NCBI GenBank assembly: GCA_934254825.1
Contig: CAKQMB010000003.1
Location: 62,001-126,000, forward strand
DNA from: an uncultured Clostridia bacterium
GTDB taxonomy: Bacteria; Bacillota; Clostridia; Christensenellales; Borkfalkiaceae
DNA: 64,000 bases
Direction: 5' to 3'
How positions within the stretch are numbered: the stretch's first letter is position 1; each line of letters starts with the position of its first letter. The position numbers and the translations under genes are program-made. Shown here piece after piece: positions 51,007-59,007 of this stretch. Under the pieces are notes generated by a model, which had not been told where the DNA came from, did no database searches, and saw nothing but the letters and a program-made list of their open reading frames with translations.

Positions 51007-52036
51007 GTTTTTTTAGTTCCTTTAAAAATTCTTTTTCGGCGTCTTCGAACAGCACCTTTTTATAAACTTCTCCGTTTTTGAAAAACGCGCAGTAACCGCT
51101 TCCCCCGGCAATACCGAGATCGCAGTCGGCGGCTTCGCCCGGACCGTTCACAACGCAACCCATAACCGCGATTTTAAGCTTCTTTTTTATCCCCGCCGTA
51201 AGTTCTTCGACCTTTTTCGCAAGCGAAATACTGTCGTATTCCGTTCGCCCGCATGTCGGACAGGAAACGACTTCGACATAGTTTTCGTCGAGTCCGACGC
51301 ATCTTAAAATACGTTTCGCGGCGATAATTTCCTCTCTCGGCGGCGCAGTCAGCGAAACCCTTATAGTATCGCCTATACCTTTCAGAAGAAGGCTTCCTAT
51401 GCCGATACTGCTTTTCACTATACCCATATTGCAGGTACCCGCCTCGGTAACGCCGACGTGAAGGGGGTAATTCGTCTTCCCGTGTAAATATTCGTAAGTT
51501 TTGACCGTAAGCGGAACACTGCTCGCTTTTGCGGAAATAACTATGTTTTTAACGCCGAATTTTTCCAAAATCGCAACGTTTTTAAGCGCGCTTTCGGCAA
51601 GCGAAATTTCGTTTTTTCCGTATTTTTTAAGAAGTTCCTTTTCCACGCTTCCCGAGTTCGAGCCGACCCTCACGGCAACGCCCGAGGATCTTAGCGCCGC
51701 GGCGACTTCTTCCACGTTTTTTTCCGAACCGATATTTCCGGGATTTATTCGTATTTTGTCAACGCCGGCGTCGATTGCGGCAAGCGCGTATCTGTAATTA
51801 AAATGGATATCGGCGACAAGCGGAATAGCAATATTCTTTTTGATCTCCGGCAACGCTTTAACGTCGTCGTCATCCTTTACGGATACCCTGATTATGTCGC
51901 ACCCCAAATCGGACAAATCTTTAATTTGTTCGACAACTTCTGCGATTTTGGAAGTTTTTATGTTTGCCATAGATTGAATGGCAACAGGTTTTTCACCGCC
52001 GATTTCGACGTCGCCGATTTTAACGATTTCAGACAT
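50999..52036 (-). CDS. ispG: 4-hydroxy-3-methylbut-2-enyl diphosphate synthase (IspG/GcpE)
   Basis: 345 residues from ATG 52036, set by GAGGG; five more codons are open upstream. VAIQSMANIKTSK at the N-terminus, DIHFNYRYALAA, and the 4Fe-4S ligands in SCPTCGRTEYD and VMGCVVNGPGEA. It performs the penultimate step of the MEP pathway, downstream of Dxs at 10-12 kb. It overlaps coaX by eight bases. Confidence 0.97.
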   Translation of the reverse strand: MSEIVKIGDVEIGGEKPVAIQSMANIKTSKIAEVVEQIKDLSDLGCDIIRVSVKDDDDVKALPEIKKNIAIPLVADIHFNYRYALAAIDAGVDKIRINPGNIGSEKNVEEVAAALRSSGVAVRVGSNSGSVEKELLKKYGKNEISLAESALKNVAILEKFGVKNIVISAKASSVPLTVKTYEYLHGKTNYPLHVGVTEAGTCNMGIVKSSIGIGSLLLKGIGDTIRVSLTAPPREEIIAAKRILRCVGLDENYVEVVSCPTCGRTEYDSISLAKKVEELTAGIKKKLKIAVMGCVVNGPGEAADCDLGIAGGSGYCAFFKNGEVYKKVLFEDAEKEFLKELKKLV

Positions 52037-52817
52037 TTTTCCCTCTTGCATTCATTTCGTAAATAATTCTCAACCCGTTTAAAGTCAAGGTCTGATCGAA
52101 TTTATCTATGCTTTTTGCTTCTTTATGAATAACCTTTCCCATTCCGCCCGTCGCGATAACTTTAACGTCCGAGCGATTAAGTTCCTCTTTGATTTTCGCA
52201 ACGATATTGTCGACAAGTCCCGCAAAACCGTAAACAATTCCCGCCTGCATGCAATTAACCGTGTTTTTCGCTATTATCGACGGCGGAGTTTCGAGTTCGA
52301 TAGTAGGAAGATTAGCCGTGTTGTTCACGAGCGAATCGAGCGAACCTTTTATACCCGGCGAAATAACCACGCCGATAAGCTCACCCTTTTCGTTTATAAT
52401 ATCAAAAGTCGTAGCCGTCCCGAAATCTATACAGATTATGGGCGTACCCTTACCGTAGCGATGTATCGCGCTTACAGAATCGACTATGATATCGGCTCCG
52501 ACTTCTTTCGGATTGTCGGCTTTGACGTTAAGACCCGTTTTTATTCCCGGACCTACGATAAGCGGAGAAATACCGAGATAATCCCTGCACATATGCTCCA
52601 TTGTGTAATTGAGCGACGGAATGACCGAAGACATAATTACCCCGTGGATTTTTTCGCGCGGAATACCCGCAGATTTGAGTAAGTCTCTTACGATAACGCC
52701 GTATTCGTCACTCGTGGCGTTTCTCTGCGAAGTCACTCTGAACGAGGCTTTGATTTCTTCGCCGTCGAAAAGAGCGTATTTTATATTCGAATTTCCTATA
52801 TCGATACAAAAAATCAT
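52029..52817 (-). CDS. coaX: Type III pantothenate kinase
   Basis: 262 residues. CIDIGNSNIKYALFDG (phosphate-1), VGADIIVDSVSA, CIDFGTATTFDII and GVVISPGIKGSLDSL follow the CoaX pattern. It phosphorylates pantothenate in the first step of coenzyme A synthesis. It overlaps the ECF S-component gene by one base and ispG by eight. Confidence 0.96.
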   Translation of the reverse strand: MIFCIDIGNSNIKYALFDGEEIKASFRVTSQRNATSDEYGVIVRDLLKSAGIPREKIHGVIMSSVIPSLNYTMEHMCRDYLGISPLIVGPGIKTGLNVKADNPKEVGADIIVDSVSAIHRYGKGTPIICIDFGTATTFDIINEKGELIGVVISPGIKGSLDSLVNNTANLPTIELETPPSIIAKNTVNCMQAGIVYGFAGLVDNIVAKIKEELNRSDVKVIATGGMGKVIHKEAKSIDKFDQTLTLNGLRIIYEMNARGKNV

Positions 52818-53410
52818 TATTTTTTTACTACCTTAATTATTCTGTATATGGTCGGGGCAAGCAAAAGATCGATTGCAAGCTCCACCAAAAAATTTACGCC
52901 CGCGCATCCGATAATGAGAAAATACATAACGGAAGTACCGCTCTGGACAAAATTTGCCGTTAAAGTATCGCTCATAAAAAGCGCGCCTACGATAAAAAGC
53001 GAAGTATTAACTATCGGAGCGAGCGCAGCCGCCGAAAATACAGCCGCCGTTTTATTTTTCTTCGAAATCAAAGAATAAATAAGCCCCGAAAGATAACCTG
53101 CCGCCGTAGCTTTTACAATACAGGTTAAAATCGTTAAAAAGGGATGATCGGAAAAAAGTATAAACGTGAACTGATCAACCCCGGCGATACCCATAATAAG
53201 GGTTATCATGCCGAATAAAAAGCCTAAAATCGCGCCGCCGACCGCGCCCGTTAAAATCGAGCCGATAACGATCGGTACGAGAACGAACGAAAACTGCACC
53301 GTGCCGATTTTAAAGTAGCTGCCGAAAATTTGCAGAACGATAACAAACGCGGCGAGTATGCCTAAAACAGCAATGTTTTTAGACGTGAAAAATTTGTTTT
53401 TTTCTTCCAT
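52817..53410 (-). CDS. ECF transporter S component, possibly for pantothenate
   Basis: 197 residues, about six membrane spans. IGTVQFSFVLVPIVIGSILTGAVGGAILGFLFG is the S-component signature. S components bind a vitamin and share a common EcfAA'T motor encoded elsewhere. Overlap with the pantothenate kinase gene coaX suggests pantothenate as the substrate (PanT-like); this is inference from context. GGAGG precedes ATG and a roughly 100-base leader precedes that. Confidence 0.8.
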   Translation of the reverse strand: MEEKNKFFTSKNIAVLGILAAFVIVLQIFGSYFKIGTVQFSFVLVPIVIGSILTGAVGGAILGFLFGMITLIMGIAGVDQFTFILFSDHPFLTILTCIVKATAAGYLSGLIYSLISKKNKTAAVFSAAALAPIVNTSLFIVGALFMSDTLTANFVQSGTSVMYFLIIGCAGVNFLVELAIDLLLAPTIYRIIKVVKK

Positions 53411-53516
53411 TTTTGCCTCCGATCGAGTTTCTTTAAAGAATACCCGTTAGAAAAATTTGTGTTTGAGCCTTAACTCATAAATGTCGGATCTTCTTATCAA
53501 AGTATCCGCATTTAAA

Positions 53517-53545
53517 ATTATAATATATTTGAAAAATTAAATCAA
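53517..53545 (-). promoter_or_regulatory. Sigma-A promoter of the ECF-coaX-ispG unit
   Basis: On the minus strand: TTGATT (53540-53545), 17 bases, TATAAT (53517-53522). The leader of about 100 bases can form two short hairpins (CGGAT...ATCCG and TGAG...CTCA); no known riboswitch was recognised. Confidence 0.65.
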
Positions 53546-53574
53546 GTTTTTAAAGGCGATAAGCGTAACACTTT

Positions 53575-53583
53575 TGTTATAAT
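53575..53583 (+). promoter_or_regulatory. Possible extended -10 promoter of the Cys-rich gene
   Basis: TGTTATAAT fits an extended -10 (TGnTATAAT), without a recognisable -35. It diverges from the ECF promoter. Confidence 0.4.
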
Positions 53584-53598
53584 AAAAATATACTGATA

Positions 53599-53626
53599 GT
53601 GATAGCGGTAACGCTACGAATATCAC
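53599..53626 (+). promoter_or_regulatory. Leader hairpin of the Cys-rich gene
   Basis: GTGATA (53599-53604) pairs with TATCAC (53621-53626), and GCG/CGC inside forms a second small stem. AGGAGG follows two bases later at 53628-53633. Confidence 0.4.
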
Positions 53627-53643
53627 AGGAGGAAATACATAAA

Positions 53644-53859
53644 ATGTTGAATTGCTTGGGAATCGGCGATAATTGTTGCCTTTGGATGCTTATAATCATC
53701 CTCATAATTTGCTTGTGCAAAAACGGATGCTTATGCGGCATTATAGATAAGATCTGCGGTTGCGGATGCTTACTCCCCGTTCTTTTGCTTCTCCTTTGCT
53801 GCTGCAAGGGCGGAAAAGGCGGTCCGGACTTCGGATTCGGCGGCGGTTGCTGCAAATAA
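53644..53859 (+). CDS. Small cysteine-rich membrane-associated protein (71 residues, 15 Cys)
   Basis: 71 residues from ATG 53644, set by AGGAGG at 53628-53633; an upstream in-frame ATG at 53599 lies in a leader hairpin and lacks such a site. There are 15 Cys (4, 11, 12, 23, 25, 29, 31, 38, 40, 42, 52-54, 69, 70). Two hydrophobic stretches (LWMLIIILIICLC; LLPVLLLLLCCC) flank a GC-x-C cluster, followed by a Gly-rich tail ending in GGGCCK. I do not recognise the family. It lies next to, and converges with, two metal-related P-loop genes, so metal binding or spore-coat roles are conceivable but unproven. Confidence 0.65.
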   Translation: MLNCLGIGDNCCLWMLIIILIICLCKNGCLCGIIDKICGCGCLLPVLLLLLCCCKGGKGGPDFGFGGGCCK

Positions 53860-53885
53860 AGCATAAAAGCTTAATACATATCGAA

Positions 53886-53913
53886 GGGGCGGCGAAAATA
53901 TTTTCGCCGCCCC
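53886..53913. terminator. Perfect 28-base palindrome between convergent genes
   Basis: GGGGCGGCGAAAAT (53886-53899) is followed directly by its reverse complement (53900-53913), with AATTTTA on the plus side. It is a likely bidirectional terminator. Confidence 0.75.
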
Positions 53914-53938
53914 GAATTTTATGTTACGATATTTCTCG

Positions 53939-54871
53939 TTATTGCAAAGACACAACGGGATTTTCGATCTCTTCGATTTCTTTTATTTTTAAAAGTTCGA
54001 GTATGATCTGAGGTTCGTCGTTCTCGTTTTCGGAAAGATAATGAATTCTCGCGCGCAAATGCACCCAGCCTTTGTTTTTGATTTTCAAAGGCGTGTTATA
54101 CCCGCACAAATGCCCTATAAGCTGAATATCGTTGGCGCAACAGGTCATAGCAAGTCTTCCCGCAACAAACGTATTTTCGGGAAGATTTTTCGAAGTGACC
54201 GTCATACAGTTGAATTCGACGATTTTCCCTTCGTATCTCGAACGATTATCGAACGTATCGATATAAAAAATACCGAAATCGTCATCCGAAATAATCATTT
54301 CGTCGGATATTTTATAAGGAAGTTCCTCAACAAAGCTCACGGGTTTTCCGTCGCGGTCGAGCGTTATGAAATATGCGTCTTTATTTATAAGTTTCAAACT
54401 TCTTTTGTAACCTGCCATTTCGGGAGACTCTTCGCATCTGTTCATTATTACGATGTTCGAAGCTCCGACTATATCCTGAAATTTCTGACGCATATTGTTG
54501 AAGTAAATTTTAAATGTGGTAGCGTCGATAATAGCGAAAATCTGCTCCGCAATCACATACGGCGGAAGTTTGATTTCGCTCCAATCCCACATTGCGTTTT
54601 CCTCGATAAAAAGCGCATGAGGCTTATTTACTTTTATAAGTTCGTTGATTTTCTCTACGGTGAAATCTTCGGGATCGTCGAATTGATAGAAAACCGCGTT
54701 ATATTTTGCGAGTTCTGCGGGATCGTACTCGACTTCGCCCTCTTCGGTGGATAAAATCAATACTCTGCCTATATCTCCGAAGTCCTGATTTTTAAGCGAA
54801 TCGACGATAAACGTCGTTTTTCCGCTTTCCAGAATACCTTTTACGATAACGGCGGGAAACGTTCTTGCCAT
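53939..54871 (-). CDS. G3E-like P-loop domain fused to a DUF1980 (YcgQ-type) domain
   Basis: 310 residues. Residues 1-185 follow the CobW/G3E layout: VKGILESGKTTFI (Walker A), LILSTEEGEVEYD, ALFIEENAMWD and IIDATTFKIYFNNMRQ ... NIVIMNRCEE, closely parallel to the adjacent CobW gene. The guanine-specificity motif NKxD is NRCE, and the CxCC motif is absent, so nucleotide use may differ. The C-terminal part (FVAGRLAMTCCANDIQLIG ... GWVHLRARI) matches the DUF1980/TIGR03943 domain of YcgQ-like proteins that accompany zinc-regulated permeases. A role in metal handling is inferred. It starts 58 bases after the CobW gene. Confidence 0.7.
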   Translation of the reverse strand: MARTFPAVIVKGILESGKTTFIVDSLKNQDFGDIGRVLILSTEEGEVEYDPAELAKYNAVFYQFDDPEDFTVEKINELIKVNKPHALFIEENAMWDWSEIKLPPYVIAEQIFAIIDATTFKIYFNNMRQKFQDIVGASNIVIMNRCEESPEMAGYKRSLKLINKDAYFITLDRDGKPVSFVEELPYKISDEMIISDDDFGIFYIDTFDNRSRYEGKIVEFNCMTVTSKNLPENTFVAGRLAMTCCANDIQLIGHLCGYNTPLKIKNKGWVHLRARIHYLSENENDEPQIILELLKIKEIEEIENPVVSLQ

Positions 54872-54929
54872 TGTTATTCTCCGTTAAATTTATTCGCCCT
54901 GATATCCGCTCTGAATTATTCGTCCCGAA

Positions 54930-56204
54930 TTATTCGCCGAAAAAGAGTGCGGAAATCTTTTTCTCGTTGATTTTCGAGCCGATAACGCAGACTCTGCCCG
55001 TGTAATCGGGTTCGCCTTTTCTTATTTCGTATTCGCCCGCAACAAGGTCGAAATAATACCATTTCGCGTCGTCTTTGGCTTTTACGACGCCTTTCGCTCT
55101 CAGAATTATGCCGAGATCGGAATTTTCCTCGCATAACGCGGAAAGGATTTTATCGAGCTCGTCATGCGAGAACGCAACGGGCGTTTCCTCTCCCCAGCTC
55201 GTGAACACTTCGTCCGCGTCGTGACCGTGGTGGTGATGGTGGTGATGCTCATGCTCGTCTTCGTCGTCATCATGGTGATGATGGTGGCAACAATGTTCGT
55301 GTTCGTCCTCGTCATCATCATCGTCATCGTCATGATGGTGGTGATGCTCGTGTTCGTCCTCGTCATCATCATCGTCATCGTCATGATGGTGGTGATGCTC
55401 GTGTTCGTCTTCATCGTCGTCATCATGGTGATGATGGTGGCAACAATGCTCGTGTTCGTCCTCGTCATCATCGTCGTCATCGTCATGATGGTGGTGATGC
55501 TCGTGTTCGTCTTCATCGTCGTCATCGTGGTGATGGTGGTGACAACAATGATCATGCTCGTCTTCGTCGTCGTGATCGATAGCGAGAGACTTCAAAAGCT
55601 CGTCGACGTTTGCGACGTCACCCTCCAAAACATCAAGCAATTTATCGGGTTCAAGCTCAGTAACGGGTGTCGTTACGACCGTGGCATTAGGATTCAAAGA
55701 TTTGATAAGCTCGACCGCGGCAAGAGTTTTCTCTTCGCTGAGCTTGTCCGTTTTGGAAACGATAACGGTGTTCGCCTGTTTGATCTGATCGTCGTAAAAC
55801 TCGCCGAAATTCTTAAAATACATCTTGCATTTTCCGCCGTCGACAACGGTTGCGACTATATTGATTTTAAGAGGTTCTTCGACCTTTTCTATCGCCTTGA
55901 TTATATCCGAAAGCTTACCGACGCCCGACGGCTCGATAATTATTCTGTCGGGAGCGAATTTTTCTACTATTTCTTTCATGGATTTGGAAAAATCGCCTAC
56001 AAGCGAACAGCAGATACAACCCGAATTGATCTCTTTGATTTCAACGCCGCTGTCTTTCAGAAACGCGCCGTCTACGCCTATTTCGCCGAACTCGTTTTCG
56101 ATAAGAACGACTTTTTCGTTTTTAAGCCTGCTTTCGAAAAGCTTTTTTATCAAAGTGGTTTTCCCGGCTCCGAGGAAACCCGAAATAACATCGATTTTAA
56201 TCAT
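54930..56204 (-). CDS. CobW/G3E-family GTPase with a roughly 120-residue His/Asp/Glu repeat
   Basis: 424 residues; AAGGAAG precedes ATG. The G domain has SGFLGAGKTTL (Walker A), ENEFGEIGVD, the metal-binding NSGCICCSL (CxCC) and VSKTDK. Residues of about 210-330 consist almost only of His, Asp and Glu with three Cys-Cys pairs, in tandem units; about 49 His were counted. The short C-terminal domain (residues 345-424) is the CobW-C part (WYYFDLVAGEYEIRKG). Such proteins are zinc or nickel metallochaperones, and the repeat is probably a metal store or sensor. The metal is not determined. Confidence 0.9.
   Translation of the reverse strand: MIKIDVISGFLGAGKTTLIKKLFESRLKNEKVVLIENEFGEIGVDGAFLKDSGVEIKEINSGCICCSLVGDFSKSMKEIVEKFAPDRIIIEPSGVGKLSDIIKAIEKVEEPLKINIVATVVDGGKCKMYFKNFGEFYDDQIKQANTVIVSKTDKLSEEKTLAAVELIKSLNPNATVVTTPVTELEPDKLLDVLEGDVANVDELLKSLAIDHDDEDEHDHCCHHHHHDDDDEDEHEHHHHHDDDDDDDEDEHEHCCHHHHHDDDDEDEHEHHHHHDDDDDDDEDEHEHHHHHDDDDDDDEDEHEHCCHHHHHDDDEDEHEHHHHHHHGHDADEVFTSWGEETPVAFSHDELDKILSALCEENSDLGIILRAKGVVKAKDDAKWYYFDLVAGEYEIRKGEPDYTGRVCVIGSKINEKKISALFFGE
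55217..55580 (-). repeat. Tandem DNA repeat encoding the His/Asp/Glu tract
   Basis: Coding minisatellite within the CobW gene. Two adjacent identical 51-base units start at about 55297 and 55348 and a diverging third at 55399; longer units carry an extra Cys-Cys codon pair. Each unit gives Asp-rich, then EDEHEH, then five His. The repeat explains the low-complexity open frames on the opposite strand. Confidence 0.85.
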
Positions 56205-56230
56205 AAACTACACTTCCTTTATATTGTTCG

Positions 56231-56263
56231 CCGCCCCGTCGCTTTTTAAACGCGACGGGGCGG
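56231..56263 (-). other. Strong GC-rich hairpin between rhaA and the CobW gene
   Basis: CCGCCCCGTCGC (56231-56242) and GCGACGGGGCGG (56252-56263) pair perfectly. No T run follows on the minus strand. It may stabilise the rhaA 3' end or lower read-through into the CobW gene; no promoter was found for the CobW gene. Confidence 0.6.
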
Positions 56264-56276
56264 AATTAAACGAATT

Positions 56277-57527
56277 TTATCTTTTTAAAAGAACGTCTTT
56301 TTCGTACTTCATTATTTCGTCGTACCAGGACGTGTCCGCGGCAACTCCGCATTCTTTGCAGTATTCTGCCCAGATATCGCCGAACGGAAGAGTTTTCATT
56401 TCTTCCTGCATTACCATAAGTTTGGTAAAGTCTGCGTTATCCTGCATTTCTTTAAGCTTTTCGTTGGGCGTAACCATTGCCATAAGAAGAGCTTTCTGCC
56501 AGCTTCTGATACCGACCGTCCATGCGGAAATACGGTTGATGCTCGCGTCGAAATAGTCAAGAGCCATATATACTCTGTCAAGCGCGTTGCATCTTACGAT
56601 TTCTTTTGCCATTTCTCTCGTTTCGTCGTCGAAAAGGAGAACGTGATCGGAATCCCATCTTACGCCTCTCGTGATATGAAGCGCGATTTCGGGGAAGAAG
56701 CAAAGGAGCGCGGGGATCTTATCCGAAACGAGTTCGGTCGGATGATAATGTCCGTTATCCATAAGCGGAAGAACTCCGTCGTGCATTGCGGCAAAGCTCA
56801 GAGTGAATTCCGCGCTACCCGCCGTGTACGACTCTACGCCGATACCGAACACCTTGGATTCTACGCAAGGTTTAACAAGGTTTTTATCGAAGGGTTCGGA
56901 AAGAATTTCTTCGATGGACTGTTTATAACGAAGTCTCGGTCCCATACGATCTGCGGGAACATCCTTAAATCCGTCTCCGATCCAGATATTCATTACGCAG
57001 GGAATGCCCGTTTCCTTTGCAAAGTATTCCGAAATACGGATACAAGCTTTTCCGTGTTCTACCCAGAATTTTCTTACTTTTTCGTCGGGACTCGTAAGCG
57101 TAAGTCCGTTTTTAACCATGGGGTGCGAGAAAAACGTGGGGTTGAAATCGATACCCATTCCTCTTTCTTTCGCAAAATCAACCCATTTTTTGAAATGCTT
57201 GGGTTCGATTTTGTCTCTGTCGACAAATTCGCCCTTTTCGAATATAGCGTAGCAAGCGTGAAGATTAAGCTTCTTCGTGCCGGGGCAAAGCGACATAGCC
57301 TTGTCCATATCCGCCATAAGCTGTTCGGGGGTTTTTGCTTTTCCGGGATAGTTTCCCGTCGTCTGAATTCCGCCCGTCAAAGGTCCGTCGTGATCGAAGC
57401 CCGTAACGTCGTCGCCCTGCCAGCAATGAACCGCAATGGGAACGGTTTTAAGTTTTTTGATTGCGGCGTCGGTATCTACGCCGTATTTTGCATACTCGGC
57501 TTTTGCGCTTTCGTATCTTGAAGACAT
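56277..57527 (-). CDS. rhaA: L-rhamnose isomerase
   Basis: 416 residues, normal length. AVHCWQGDDVTGFD, GGIQTTGNYPGKA, NLHACYAIF, DFNPTFFSHP and LMDNGHYHPTE contain the metal-binding Glu/Asp/His set of RhaA. It converts L-rhamnose to L-rhamnulose. AGGAGAAA precedes ATG. It has its own promoter. rhaB is 2.3 kb upstream on the same strand, and rhaD and a rha regulator are not in the window. Confidence 0.97.
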   Translation of the reverse strand: MSSRYESAKAEYAKYGVDTDAAIKKLKTVPIAVHCWQGDDVTGFDHDGPLTGGIQTTGNYPGKAKTPEQLMADMDKAMSLCPGTKKLNLHACYAIFEKGEFVDRDKIEPKHFKKWVDFAKERGMGIDFNPTFFSHPMVKNGLTLTSPDEKVRKFWVEHGKACIRISEYFAKETGIPCVMNIWIGDGFKDVPADRMGPRLRYKQSIEEILSEPFDKNLVKPCVESKVFGIGVESYTAGSAEFTLSFAAMHDGVLPLMDNGHYHPTELVSDKIPALLCFFPEIALHITRGVRWDSDHVLLFDDETREMAKEIVRCNALDRVYMALDYFDASINRISAWTVGIRSWQKALLMAMVTPNEKLKEMQDNADFTKLMVMQEEMKTLPFGDIWAEYCKECGVAADTSWYDEIMKYEKDVLLKR

Positions 57528-57621
57528 CTTATTTTCTCCTGATATTTTTAAAATTTCGGTTATACCGATTTATCGTGGCGAGGAAGGTCGTTTTCGCTCC
57601 TTCTCCCCGCATTCCGACATT

Positions 57622-57651
57622 ATTATAAATGTTTTCCGACTGCTTTGTCAA
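57622..57651 (-). promoter_or_regulatory. Sigma-A promoter of rhaA
   Basis: On the minus strand: TTGACA (57646-57651), 18 bases, TATAAT (57622-57627). A leader of about 85 bases follows. No cre box or operator was recognised. Confidence 0.65.
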
Positions 57652-57672
57652 CTAAAAAATATTTTTTTAGAA

Positions 57673-57704
57673 TAAAAAAACGAAGAAAGCTTAAACTTTC
57701 TCGT
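57673..57704 (-). terminator. Terminator after the M16 peptidase gene
   Basis: Minus-strand ACGAGAAAG and CTTTCTTCGT pair with a one-base bulge and are followed by TTTTTTT. Confidence 0.75.
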
Positions 57705-57715
57705 CTTTTTCATAA

Positions 57716-58957
57716 TCATAGATTTATGTTTTTGATATTTTTTCCGACAATCGACGCGCTGTAAGAAGAAAAGTCGAGTTCGGAAATAAGATTGTTCACT
57801 TCGTCCTTTTTCAAAGACACGACGGAAGCCAGTTTTTTATCCATATCGAACACCTTATCGGTATTCATAAGATACCTTCCGTAAAGAAGCATTTGCGACG
57901 CCGTACTTTCCTGCCCGAAGGCAAACGAACTTATCATCTGCGCTTTTCCCCTTTCGAATTCGGTATCGGTTATCCCGCCGGATTTGAAATCGTCAAGTAC
58001 TTTTTTTATTTCCGAATAAGCCTTTTCCGCGCTTTTGGGATTAACTCCCGCGTACACCGCGAAAGTTCCCGTAAAACGATAACAGCTCGGATAAGAATAA
58101 ACCGTATAGCAAAGTCCCATTTCTTCTCTGATTTTCTGGAATAATCTGCTGCTCATACCCGAACCCAGGACGTTGTTTACAACGGACATCGCGTCCGCAG
58201 AGGGCGCGTCGTATTCCACGCCTTTAAAAGCGAGCGCAAGGTGTATCTGCTCGATATTTTTTTCTATTTTAATTCTGCCCCGGGTATTTTCGGTCGCTCC
58301 CGCCGAAAGTTTATCCGATTTTTTCGAGGAAACGAACGGCACGAACAATTTTTCGGCTAACTCGCAAGCCCTCTCGAAAGTAATCCGCCCCGCAAAAGAT
58401 AAAACGATATTATCGGCGTTGTAAAAACGTCCGCGATATTTCAAAATGTCCTCTTTCGAAAACAAATCGATATTCTTCGCAGGTCCTAAAATCGTTCTGC
58501 CGAGTCCCTGCTTTCCGAAATAAGACTCCGATAAAGCGTCGAGGCAAAGATCTTCGGGTGTGTCGAGACACATATTTATCTCTTCTTTAACGACTCCCTT
58601 TTCTTTTTCGAGTTCGTCTTTTAAGTAGACGGAATTAAGAAACATATCGGAAAGAAGTTCGAACGACCTTTCGAGTTCGGAGACCGTGCTTTTGACATAG
58701 TAACACGTCGTTTCTTTTGACGTAAAAGCGTTTACCTGCGCGCCTATATCGTCGAAAGCCGAAGAAAGCTCGAACGAAGTCATTTTCTCCGTTCCTTTGA
58801 AAGTCGTATGCTCGATAAAATGCGAAATACCGTTATTTTTCTCGTCTTCGAGACAGCTTCCCGCCCCGACGAGTATTCCCGCGCTGACCGACATCATCGC
58901 GTCCATGGTATTTACGATTATTTTAAGTCCGTTGTCGTATTTTTTGTAATTAACCAT
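57716..58957 (-). CDS. mlpA: M16-family zinc peptidase (MlpA/YmxG-type)
   Basis: About 413 residues. The inverted zinc motif HFIEH (HxxEH) with the distal Glu in EKGVVKEEINM is intact, followed by the second M16 half (RFYNADNIVLSFAGRI ... GMSSRLFQKIREE). The pair with the YlxY-like gene is conserved in Bacillus (ylxY-mlpA). The start is uncertain: ATG 58957 gives the usual family N-terminus (VNYKKYDNGLKIIV) but has no good ribosome binding site; ATG 59035 would overlap the ylxY end by 28 bases. Substrates are unknown. Confidence 0.88.
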   Translation of the reverse strand: MVNYKKYDNGLKIIVNTMDAMMSVSAGILVGAGSCLEDEKNNGISHFIEHTTFKGTEKMTSFELSSAFDDIGAQVNAFTSKETTCYYVKSTVSELERSFELLSDMFLNSVYLKDELEKEKGVVKEEINMCLDTPEDLCLDALSESYFGKQGLGRTILGPAKNIDLFSKEDILKYRGRFYNADNIVLSFAGRITFERACELAEKLFVPFVSSKKSDKLSAGATENTRGRIKIEKNIEQIHLALAFKGVEYDAPSADAMSVVNNVLGSGMSSRLFQKIREEMGLCYTVYSYPSCYRFTGTFAVYAGVNPKSAEKAYSEIKKVLDDFKSGGITDTEFERGKAQMISSFAFGQESTASQMLLYGRYLMNTDKVFDMDKKLASVVSLKKDEVNNLISELDFSSYSASIVGKNIKNINL

Positions 58958-59007
58958 TTTTGTCGTTTTGCCGATTTTATCGGCTTTATGTAAATTTTCG
59001 GCGGTAA

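Noticed and set aside
55217..55580. Possible CRISPR array
   Set aside because: The repeats are coding, without unique spacers, and lie in frame within the CobW gene.
55164..56249. 361-codon open frame rich in Val and Met opposite the CobW gene
   Set aside because: It is the reverse reading of the His/Asp/Glu repeat and looks like a membrane protein only because of that.
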